NCBI GenBank assembly: GCA_035524495.1
Contig: DATKOR010000078.1
Span: 1 to 64,000 of the forward strand
DNA: 64,000 nt
Source of the DNA: CAIKZZ01 sp035524495
GTDB lineage: Bacteria; Pseudomonadota; Gammaproteobacteria; Steroidobacterales; Steroidobacteraceae
Reading direction: 5' to 3'
Shown here: positions 8,714 through 16,482 of the stretch, one piece after another
How the letters are laid out: every line of letters begins with the position of its first letter
Position numbering within the stretch: position 1 is the first letter of the stretch
Program-made: the position numbers and the translations under genes
Notes under the pieces: generated by a model
The model's input: only the letters and a program-made list of their open reading frames with translations
Database searches by the model: none
Told to the model about the DNA's origin: nothing

Positions 8714-11173
8714 ATGCCAGTCCCCAGTCGCGCAAGCGTGGTCATCGTCGGCGGCGGCGTCGCCGGCTGCTCGGTGGCCTACCACCTGACCAAGATCGGC
8801 GTCACCGACGTCGTGCTGCTCGAGCGCAAGCAGCTCACCTGCGGCACGACCTGGCACGCCGCGGGGCTGGTCGGCCAGCTCCGGGCGACGCGCAACCTGA
8901 CGGAGCTCGCCAAGTACACGGCGGACCTGTTCCACTCGCTCGAGGCCGAGACCGGCCAGGCCACCGGCTTCAAGCAGAACGGCTCGATCAGCGTCGCCAA
9001 GACCGTCGAGCGCCTCGAGGAGCTCAGGCGCGGCGCCTCGATGGGCAAGACCTTCGGCCTGGCGGTGGACCTCTTGTCGGCCGGCGAAATCAAGGAGCGC
9101 TGGCCGCTGCTCGAGGTCGGCGACATCGTCGGCGGGATCTTCCTGCCGAAGGACGGGCAGACGAACCCGATCGACACGACCCACGCGCTCGCCAAGGGCG
9201 CGAAGCAGCGCGGCGCGAGGATCTTCGAGAACACTCCCGTGCGCCGGATCCTCGTCGAGCGCGGACGTGCGGTCGGCGTTGAGCTCGCCGATGGCGACAT
9301 CCGCGCCGACACCGTGGTGCTGTGCGGTGGCATGTGGTCGCACCGGCTCGCGGCCGAGGTCGGCGCCGCCGTGCCGCTGCACGCCGCCGAGCACTTCTAC
9401 ATCGTCACCGAACCGGTCGCGGGCCTTCCGGGCAACCTGCCAGTGCTGAGGGTCCAGGATGAGTGCGCCTACTACAAGGAGGACGCGGGCAAGATCCTGA
9501 TGGGCTGCTTCGAGCCGGTCGCCAAGCCGTGGGGGATGGACGGGATTCCCGAGGACTTCTGCTTCGACACGCTGCCCGAGGATCACGAGCATTTCGAGCC
9601 GATTCTCGAGGCGGCGGTGCGACGTGTGCCGGCGCTCGCCAATACCGGAATCCAGCTGTTCTTCAACGGGCCGGAGAGCTTCACACCGGATGACCGCTAC
9701 TACGTCGGCGAGACGCCCGAAGTGCAGGGGCTTTACCTCGCCACCGGCTTCAATTCAGTCGGCATCGCCGCGAGTGGTGGCGCCGGCAAGGTGCTCGCGC
9801 AGTGGATCGTCGATCGACACCCGCCGATGGACCTGTGCGATGTCGATGTGCGGCGCGTGCAGCCGTTCCAGGCGAACCGCCGCTACCTGCACGACCGAAC
9901 CGTCGAGACGCTCGGCCTCCTGTACGCGATGCATTGGCCCTACTACCAGTACCGCACGGCGCGCGGCGCGCGGCGCACCCCTCTGCATGACCGGCTGGTT
10001 GCCGCCGGCGCCTGCATGGGGGAGACCGCGGGCTGGGAGCGGCCGAACTGGTTCGCGGCGCCGGGATCCACGCCCGAATATCGCTACTCCTACGGGCGCC
10101 AGAACTGGTTCGACGCGTGCCGCGCCGAGTGCGAGGCGGTGCGCGATCGCGTGGCGCTGTTCGACCAGACGTGCTTCGCCAAGTTCATCGTCCAGGGTCC
10201 CGACGCCACGCGGCTGCTGAACCGGCTGTCGACCGCCAACGTCGACGTGCCGAAGGGTCGCATCGCCTACGCGCAATGGTTGAACGATCACGGCGGCATC
10301 GAGGCGGACCTGACGATCACGCGGCTCGCCGAGCACGAATTCATGGTCGTGACGTCGGCGATCTGCCAGACGCGCGATCTCGCCTGGCTGAGGCGCCACC
10401 TCGGCGCCGACGAGGGCCTGCGCTGCACGGTGACCGACGTGACGCCGGGCATCGCGATGCTCGGCGTCATGGGGCCGCGCAGCCGCGCGTTGCTCGAGAA
10501 GGTCAGCGGCGCGGACTTGTCGAACGCGGCGCACCCGTTTGGCTGGTCGCGCGAGGTCGAGATCGGCTACGCCCGCGTGCGCGCCAGCCGGATCACCTAC
10601 GTCGGCGAGCTCGGCTGGGAACTGTACCTGTCGGCCGAGCACTGCCTGGACGTCTACGAGCGGCTGCTCGAGGCGGGAGATGAATTCGGGCTCAGCCACG
10701 CGGGCTACCATGCCATGGGCGCGTGTCGCGTCGAGAAGGGCTACCGCCACTGGAGCCACGACATCGCCGACGAGGACACGCCGCTCGAGGCCGGGCTCGG
10801 CTTCACGGTCGCGTGGGACAAGCCGGGGGGATTCATCGGGCGCGACGCGCTCCTCGCGCAGCGTGCGCGCGGCGTCCAGCCGAAGCGGCTCGTACAGGTG
10901 ATGCTGGACGACGACTCGGCGACGGCGCCGCTCCTTTACCATGAGGAGCCAATCGTCCGTGACGGCGCGATCGTCGGCTCGATCAAGTCGGGCGCCTGGG
11001 GTCACCGGCTCGGGAAGTCGCTTGGCCTCGGCTACGTCGCATGCCCGGACGGCGTGTCGAAGGAGTGGCTGCAATCCGGGCGCTGGGAGGTCGAGGTCGC
11101 GTGCCGCCGCCACGCCGCGCGCGTACAGCTGGAGCCGTGGTACGACCCAAAGAACGAGCGGATCAAATCGTGA
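8714..11173 (+). CDS. FAD-dependent dimethylglycine/sarcosine dehydrogenase-like protein with GcvT domain, copy 2
   Basis: About 819 residues, same architecture as copy 1: N-terminal FAD domain (VVIVGGGVAGCSVAYHL), TTWHAAG motif with the covalent-FAD histidine, a central FAO_M-like segment, and a C-terminal GcvT domain including the YVGELGWELY signature. An ATG at 8705 is also in frame, but AAGGA at 8701-8705 is spaced eight bases before the ATG at 8714, which favours the latter. In this copy the flavin-site segment reads LTCGTTWHAAG, where the other three have LTAGS(S/T)WHAAG, so it is somewhat divergent. It lies immediately downstream of the XRE-cupin gene and upstream of copy 3. The reaction would be oxidative N-demethylation, with the carbon passed to THF. 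Exact substrate unknown. Confidence 0.9.
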   Translation: MPVPSRASVVIVGGGVAGCSVAYHLTKIGVTDVVLLERKQLTCGTTWHAAGLVGQLRATRNLTELAKYTADLFHSLEAETGQATGFKQNGSISVAKTVERLEELRRGASMGKTFGLAVDLLSAGEIKERWPLLEVGDIVGGIFLPKDGQTNPIDTTHALAKGAKQRGARIFENTPVRRILVERGRAVGVELADGDIRADTVVLCGGMWSHRLAAEVGAAVPLHAAEHFYIVTEPVAGLPGNLPVLRVQDECAYYKEDAGKILMGCFEPVAKPWGMDGIPEDFCFDTLPEDHEHFEPILEAAVRRVPALANTGIQLFFNGPESFTPDDRYYVGETPEVQGLYLATGFNSVGIAASGGAGKVLAQWIVDRHPPMDLCDVDVRRVQPFQANRRYLHDRTVETLGLLYAMHWPYYQYRTARGARRTPLHDRLVAAGACMGETAGWERPNWFAAPGSTPEYRYSYGRQNWFDACRAECEAVRDRVALFDQTCFAKFIVQGPDATRLLNRLSTANVDVPKGRIAYAQWLNDHGGIEADLTITRLAEHEFMVVTSAICQTRDLAWLRRHLGADEGLRCTVTDVTPGIAMLGVMGPRSRALLEKVSGADLSNAAHPFGWSREVEIGYARVRASRITYVGELGWELYLSAEHCLDVYERLLEAGDEFGLSHAGYHAMGACRVEKGYRHWSHDIADEDTPLEAGLGFTVAWDKPGGFIGRDALLAQRARGVQPKRLVQVMLDDDSATAPLLYHEEPIVRDGAIVGSIKSGAWGHRLGKSLGLGYVACPDGVSKEWLQSGRWEVEVACRRHAARVQLEPWYDPKNERIKS

Positions 11174-11225
11174 GCGGAGCGTCGCGGCAGCGGCCGGATC
11201 GCGTGACAGCGGAGAATCAAGGACC

Positions 11226-13649
11226 ATGAAGACGCATGCGCGGGTAGTCATCATCGGCGGCGGAGCGGTGGGCTGCAGCGCCCTCTATCACCTGACCGAA
11301 CTCGGCGTGACCGACGCGGTGCTCGTCGAGCGTGACGAGCTGACCGCGGGTTCGACCTGGCACGCCGCCGGCAACGTGCCGAATTTCTCGAGCTCGTGGA
11401 ACCTGCTGAAGATGCAGCGTTACACGACGCGCCTGTACGCGGACCTCGCGCGGCGCGTTGCCTACGACATCAACTATCACGTGACCGGCAGCATCCGGCT
11501 CGCGCATACGCGGGATCGCGTCGACGAGTTCCGCCACGTCGTCTCCCAGGCGCGCGCGCAGGGCACTGAGTTCGAGATGCTGACGCCGGCCGACATCAAG
11601 GCGCGCTATCCCTTCATCGAGACCGACGGCCTGCTCGCGGGCCTGTGGGATCCCTACGACGGCGACATCGATCCGGCGCAGATGACGCAGGCCCTCGCCA
11701 AGGGCGCGCGCGACCGCGGCGCCGAGGTGTACCGCAACACGCGCGTCACCGCGATCGAGCGCACGAGCTCGGGCGAGTGGCGCGTCGTCACCAACCGCGG
11801 CACGATCCAGGCGGCGGCCGTCGTCAACGCCGCCGGCTACCGCGGCGGCGAGGTCGCGGCGATGGTCGGGGCGTACCTGCCGATCGTCACGATGTCGCAC
11901 CAGTACCTGGTCACCGAGGACATCCCGGAGCTGGTCGCGCGCGGCGCCGCGCGCCTGCCGCTGCTGCGCGATCCCGACGTCAGCTACTACCTGCGCCAGG
12001 AGCGGCAGGGACTCCTGCTCGGACCCTACGAGTGGCAGGCGACCGCGCACTGGCGTGACGGCATCCCCGAGGAGTTCGCGCACCAGCTGTTCGGTGACGA
12101 TCTGGGCCGGCTCGAGAAGTACATCGAGGCTGCCTGCGAGCGCGTGCCGATCCTGGGCTCGGTCGGGATCAAGACGGTCATCAACGGGCCGATCCCGTAC
12201 GCACCGGACGGCAATCCACTGATCGGCCCGGCGCCGGGGCTCCCGGGCTTCTTCCACTGCTGTGCGTTCACCTTCGGCATCGCACAGGCGGGCGGGGCCG
12301 GCAAGGTCATCGCCGAGTGGGTCGCGAACGGGCGGCCGGAGTGGGACATGTGGCCGCTCGATTCGCGGCGCTACCTCGAGTATGCGAACGACCGCTTCGT
12401 GCTCGCCAAGGCCATCGAGACCTACCAGCAGGAGTATGCGGTCGGCTATCCGGTCGAGGAGCGTCCGGCGGGCCGGCCGGCGAAGACCTCGCCGGTGTAC
12501 CAGCGCCTCAAGGACAAGGGCGCGCGCTTCGGCGCGCGCGGCGGCTGGGAGCGCGCAGTGTATTTCCCGGATTCCGCGGATCCTGCTGGCGCCGAGACCT
12601 CGTTCCGCCGGCCCGCGTGGCATGCGGCCGTCCGCCGCGAATGCCAGGCGGTCGCCGAGCGCGTGGCGGTCCTCGATCTGCCGGGGTTCACCAAGTTCGA
12701 GGTGACAGGACCCGGCGCGCGCGCCTGGATCGATCACATGGTCGCGGGCGTCGTGCCGCGTCCCGGGCGTAGCGCGCTCAACTACTTCTGCGCGCCGCAC
12801 GGCGGCATCGTCACCGAGATGACCGTCACGACGCTTGCGGACGAGCGCTTCTGGCTGATCAGCGCGGCCGCGGGCGAGCGGCACGACGAGCACTGGCTGC
12901 GCGAGCACCTGCCGGGCCGGCTGGCCGTCCGGCTCGAAAACCTGTCGGCGCGCCACGGCTCGTTGATCGTCGTCGGCCCGCGCTCGCGCGAGCTGCTCGC
13001 GCTGCTGACGCCGGCAGACCTCTCGAACGCCGCCTTCCCCTGGCTCGCGGTGCGCACGATCGAGGTCGGCTATACGAGGGCGATCGCGATTCGCGTCAAT
13101 TACGTCGGCGAGCTCGGCTGGGAGCTGCACATTCCGGTTGAGCACCTGTTGTCGGTCTACGACCTGCTGTGGGAGGCCGGGCAGAAGTTCGGCATCGCGG
13201 ACTATGGGCTCTACGCGATGGACAGCCTGCGGCTCGAGAAGTGCTACCGGTCGTGGAAGGCCGACCTGACGACGGAGTACACGCCGCTGATGGCCTCGCT
13301 CGACCGGTTCGTCAAGCTCGAGAAGCCCGGCGGCTTCATCGGTGACGAGGCGCTCAAGCGCGAGGCCAGCGCCGGGCCGCGCGAGCGCTTCGTGCCGCTG
13401 ATCGTTGATGCCGGCGATGCCGACGCCGCGGCGGTGTCGATCGTCTACCAGGGGCCGAGCGTCGTCGGGCTCGTGACTTCGGGCGGCTATGGCTACCGGC
13501 TCGGCAAGAGCATCGCGCTCGCCTACGTGCGCAGCGATCTCGCCGTGCCCGGCGCGGCTCTCGAGGTCGAGATCCTCGGCGAGCGCCGCCGCGCGGTCGT
13601 CGGCCGCGAGCCGCTCTACGACCCGGAGAATGCGCGCCTGCGGGGCTGA
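11226..13649 (+). CDS. FAD-dependent dimethylglycine/sarcosine dehydrogenase-like protein with GcvT domain, copy 3
   Basis: An 807-residue FAD-GcvT fusion enzyme. The Rossmann motif VVIIGGGAVGCSALYHL lies at 7-23, and STWHAAG holds the flavin-binding His46. The folate-domain signature YVGELGWELH is followed by RLEKCYRSWKADLTTEYTP, a block shared with copies 1 and 4. The ATG at 11226 has GGAGA 10 bases upstream and follows copy 2 by 52 bp, so the XRE gene, copy 2 and copy 3 form one transcript. It is closer in sequence to copies 1 and 4 than to copy 2, which suggests that the two neighbours act on different N-methylated compounds. It ends 28 bp from the convergent sox-operon tail. Confidence 0.9.
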   Translation: MKTHARVVIIGGGAVGCSALYHLTELGVTDAVLVERDELTAGSTWHAAGNVPNFSSSWNLLKMQRYTTRLYADLARRVAYDINYHVTGSIRLAHTRDRVDEFRHVVSQARAQGTEFEMLTPADIKARYPFIETDGLLAGLWDPYDGDIDPAQMTQALAKGARDRGAEVYRNTRVTAIERTSSGEWRVVTNRGTIQAAAVVNAAGYRGGEVAAMVGAYLPIVTMSHQYLVTEDIPELVARGAARLPLLRDPDVSYYLRQERQGLLLGPYEWQATAHWRDGIPEEFAHQLFGDDLGRLEKYIEAACERVPILGSVGIKTVINGPIPYAPDGNPLIGPAPGLPGFFHCCAFTFGIAQAGGAGKVIAEWVANGRPEWDMWPLDSRRYLEYANDRFVLAKAIETYQQEYAVGYPVEERPAGRPAKTSPVYQRLKDKGARFGARGGWERAVYFPDSADPAGAETSFRRPAWHAAVRRECQAVAERVAVLDLPGFTKFEVTGPGARAWIDHMVAGVVPRPGRSALNYFCAPHGGIVTEMTVTTLADERFWLISAAAGERHDEHWLREHLPGRLAVRLENLSARHGSLIVVGPRSRELLALLTPADLSNAAFPWLAVRTIEVGYTRAIAIRVNYVGELGWELHIPVEHLLSVYDLLWEAGQKFGIADYGLYAMDSLRLEKCYRSWKADLTTEYTPLMASLDRFVKLEKPGGFIGDEALKREASAGPRERFVPLIVDAGDADAAAVSIVYQGPSVVGLVTSGGYGYRLGKSIALAYVRSDLAVPGAALEVEILGERRRAVVGREPLYDPENARLRG

Positions 13650-13677
13650 GCGCGCGCCGCCGATCGAGTGCGGCCCT

Positions 13678-14808
13678 TCAGTGCGCGGTCTTGACGCGCG
13701 TCCACACGCGCGTGCGCATGCGCTCGGTGGCGGCGCTGACCTCGCGCGTGATGTACAGGCGCTTTGAGATTTCCGGCGTCATATACAGAGTCGGGTCGTT
13801 GAGGATCGCCGGGTCGACTAGCCGGTTGGCGGCGAGGTTGTCGTTCGCGTAGTGGGTCTCGTTAGTGATCTTCGCGATCACTTCCGGCCGCAGCAGGAAG
13901 TTGATGAACGCGTGCGCCTCCTCGACGTGCGGCGCGTCGACGGGGATCAGCATCGCCGAGTACGTGGCATTCGCGCCCTCGATCGGGACCGTGAAGGCGA
14001 GCCGCGCGTTGATTCCCGCCTCGCGCATCCGCGCCATCGACACCGCGTAGTCGCTCGACCAGCTCATCGCGATGCAGGTCTCCTGGTTCGCGAGGCTGTT
14101 CAGGTACTCGGCCGAGTCGAAGGTCCGGATGTAGGGCCGCACCTTCAACACCTGGGCCTCGGCCTTTGCGTAGTCCGCGGCGCTCGTCGTGTTCGGATCG
14201 AGGTGCAGGTAGAGGAGCGCGAGCTGCAGGACGTCTTCCGCCGAGTCGAGGAAGGTCACGCCGCAATCCGCGAAGTGCCTGAGGTTCTCAGGCTCGAAGA
14301 TCAGCGCCAGGCTCTCGACCGGCGCATTCGGCATCCGCTGCCGCACCATGTCGGGGTTGTAGGCGAAGCCGTTGATCGCGTGCAGGTAGGGGACGGCGTA
14401 CTGGTTGCCGGGATCGGCCTCGGCCATCAGTGCCAGCGTCTTGGGGTCAAGGTTGGCCCAGCCGCTCAGCTTCGATCGGTCGAGCTTGCGAAACGCACCC
14501 GCCTTGATCTCGCGGCTGAAGTAGTTGGTCGCGGTGGACACGACGTCGTAGCCGGAGCCGCCCGCGAGCATCTTCGCCTCGAGCGTCTGATCGGAGTCGA
14601 AGGTGTCGTAGTCGACCTTGATGCCGGTCGCCTGCTCGAAGTCGGCGACCGTGGTCTTGCCGATGAAGTCCGCCCAGTTGTAGACGCTGACGACGCGCTC
14701 GGGCTGCGCAGGCGTGCCGGCGCCGCCGCAGGCGGCAAGCGTGGCGACGCCGAGCAGCGCGAGCAGCGCGCGTCCTGGCCGGCAGCTCCGATGACAGTCG
14801 ATTCTCAT
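13678..14808 (-). CDS. PotF/PotD-like polyamine-type ABC substrate-binding lipoprotein, copy 1
   Basis: 376 residues, with a lipoprotein signal ending in the lipobox TLAAC (Cys27). The mature part is a type II periplasmic binding protein of the spermidine/putrescine family (VSVYNWADFIGKTTVADFEQATGIKV, then GGSGYDVVSTATNYFSR). It is the last gene of the minus-strand sox operon, 28 bp after its paralogue, with which it is co-linear over its full length. No permease or ATPase of this family lies nearby, so it either feeds a transporter elsewhere or acts as a sensor. The ligand could be a polyamine or another cationic amine; sequence alone does not say. Confidence 0.88.
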   Translation of the reverse strand: MRIDCHRSCRPGRALLALLGVATLAACGGAGTPAQPERVVSVYNWADFIGKTTVADFEQATGIKVDYDTFDSDQTLEAKMLAGGSGYDVVSTATNYFSREIKAGAFRKLDRSKLSGWANLDPKTLALMAEADPGNQYAVPYLHAINGFAYNPDMVRQRMPNAPVESLALIFEPENLRHFADCGVTFLDSAEDVLQLALLYLHLDPNTTSAADYAKAEAQVLKVRPYIRTFDSAEYLNSLANQETCIAMSWSSDYAVSMARMREAGINARLAFTVPIEGANATYSAMLIPVDAPHVEEAHAFINFLLRPEVIAKITNETHYANDNLAANRLVDPAILNDPTLYMTPEISKRLYITREVSAATERMRTRVWTRVKTAH

Positions 14809-14836
14809 CGCTTCGCAGGCCCTCCCGAGGGCACGA

Positions 14837-15940
14837 TCACAACGCCGTCTTGATGCGTGTCCAGATGCGCGTGCGCAGCCGCTCGGACGATGCCCTGATC
14901 TCGCCCGGAATGAACGCTCCGGCGCGCAGCGCGGGCGGCGGGTAGAGGGTCGGGTCGTTCAGGATCGAGGGGTTCAAGTACGTGCGCGAGGCCGGGATCT
15001 CGTTCGGATAGTGCGTGAAGTTCGTGACCTTGGCGATCACGTCCGGTCGCAGCATGTAGTTGATGAACTCGTGCGCCTCGGCGACGTGTGGCGCGTCGAA
15101 GGGGATCAGCCAGCCGTTGAAGGTGTTGCTCGTGCCTTCCTTCGGGATCGTGAAGGCGAGCTTCAGATCGACGCCGGCGGCACGGGCCCGGTCGACCGCC
15201 ACCGCGTAGTCGCTCGACCAGGCCATCGCGAGGCAGGTCTCGCCGGTCGCGAGCGCATTGATGTAGTCCGAGTCGAAGTGCTTGACGTAGGGGCGGACCT
15301 TGAGCACGACCGCCGCGGCCGCCTCGAAGTCCTCGGGCCGATCGCTGTTGGGGTCGAGCCTGAGGTAGCGCAGCGCGAGCTGCAGCACGTTGTCCGGGGA
15401 GTCGAGGAACGTGACGCCGCAGTCCGCAAAGCGCTTCACGACGTCGGGCTTGAAGATCATGTCGAGGCTGTCGACCGGCGCATCCGGCATGCGTGCGCGG
15501 ATCATCGGCACGTTGTAGGCGAAGCCGTTGAAGGAGTGCAGGTACGGGACCGCGTGCGCGTTGCCGGGGTCGAACGGCTCGAGCGTCCTCAGCACCTCGG
15601 GATCCAGGTTCTTCCAGTTGGTCAGCCGGCTCCGGTCGACGACCTGGTAGGCGCCGGCCTTGATCTGCCGGCTGAAGAAGTTCTCGGAGGTGCTGACGAC
15701 GTCGTAGCCGGCGCCGCCCGCGAGCATCTTCGCCTCGAGCGTCGAGTCGGCGTCGAAGGTGTCGTACTCGACCTTGATGCCGGTCTCGCGCTCGAAGTCG
15801 GCGATCGTCGTCTCGCCGATGTAGTCCGACCAGTTGTAGATCGCGACGTGCCGCTCCGCCGGGGCCGGCGTGCCGCCTCCGCAGGCCGCGAGGCCGAGGG
15901 CCGCGATGGCCAGTCCGGCCACGGCACGGCGCCCGGTCAC
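14837..15940 (-). CDS. PotF/PotD-like polyamine-type ABC substrate-binding lipoprotein, copy 2
   Basis: 367 residues from a GTG at 15940 that overlaps the soxG stop codon (GTGA). The open frame extends upstream without any better start, so the overlap fixes the start. A short signal (AGLAIAALGLAAC) gives a lipobox with Cys20. The binding-protein fold is of the PotF type (VAIYNWSDYIGETTIADFERETG, then GGAGYDVVSTSENFFSRQIKAG). It is a full-length paralogue of the gene just downstream, evidently a local duplication. Translational coupling to soxG implies a role in amine uptake or sensing with sarcosine oxidase, but no partner permease is present in this window. Confidence 0.87.
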   Translation of the reverse strand: MTGRRAVAGLAIAALGLAACGGGTPAPAERHVAIYNWSDYIGETTIADFERETGIKVEYDTFDADSTLEAKMLAGGAGYDVVSTSENFFSRQIKAGAYQVVDRSRLTNWKNLDPEVLRTLEPFDPGNAHAVPYLHSFNGFAYNVPMIRARMPDAPVDSLDMIFKPDVVKRFADCGVTFLDSPDNVLQLALRYLRLDPNSDRPEDFEAAAAVVLKVRPYVKHFDSDYINALATGETCLAMAWSSDYAVAVDRARAAGVDLKLAFTIPKEGTSNTFNGWLIPFDAPHVAEAHEFINYMLRPDVIAKVTNFTHYPNEIPASRTYLNPSILNDPTLYPPPALRAGAFIPGEIRASSERLRTRIWTRIKTAL

Positions 15941-16482
15941 GCGGGCCGCTCGAGCGCGGTCTCGGCCAGGTGAGCGACGACGTACTCGGCGAACGAGCGC
16001 CACACCTCGATGCGAAACGCATCCCGGGCGGTGCGCCACAGCAGGACCTCCGCCTTGACGAATACGGTGCGCGTGCACATGCCGACCGGGAACGCGCCGA
16101 CGTCGAGGTCGAGCGGGCAGCCGCTGCCGAGCAGCCACTCGGCGTGCGGGCCCTGGACGGCGAAGGCGACCTGGCGATGACTGACGTCGACCAGCGAGTG
16201 CGGCACGACGGCCAGCGCGGCGGCGAGCGCAGCGGCGAGGGCCGGGCCTTCGGGCTCGGGCGCGATCAGGAGGTGCTCGTCCGGTCCCAGCCAGAGGGCC
16301 GAGCGGCCCCCGGCGCTCGCCGCGCGGCACGCGGACGCCGGCAGTTCGACGCCGAAGGCACGCGATGCCGCGAGTCGCGCTTCGTCCCCGCCGCGCAGGC
16401 TGAAGCGGGTCGCCGCGGGCAACGGCTCGAGCCAGCGGCACGCGTCGATCCGAGGGGGCTTGCGGGCGATTGCGTCAGCCAT
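15937..16482 (-). CDS. soxG: sarcosine oxidase gamma subunit
   Basis: 181 residues, the usual size for SoxG, which with SoxA, SoxB and SoxD forms the heterotetrameric sarcosine oxidase making glycine, H2O2 and methylene-THF. The family pattern is visible in LWLGPDEHLLIAPE, LVDVSHRQVAFAVQGP, WLLGSGCPLDLD and the C-terminal FRIEVWRSFAEYV. It overlaps the end of soxA by eight bases, and its own stop overlaps the start of the next gene. Position and size match the classical soxBDAG order. Confidence 0.92.
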   Translation of the reverse strand: MADAIARKPPRIDACRWLEPLPAATRFSLRGGDEARLAASRAFGVELPASACRAASAGGRSALWLGPDEHLLIAPEPEGPALAAALAAALAVVPHSLVDVSHRQVAFAVQGPHAEWLLGSGCPLDLDVGAFPVGMCTRTVFVKAEVLLWRTARDAFRIEVWRSFAEYVVAHLAETALERPA

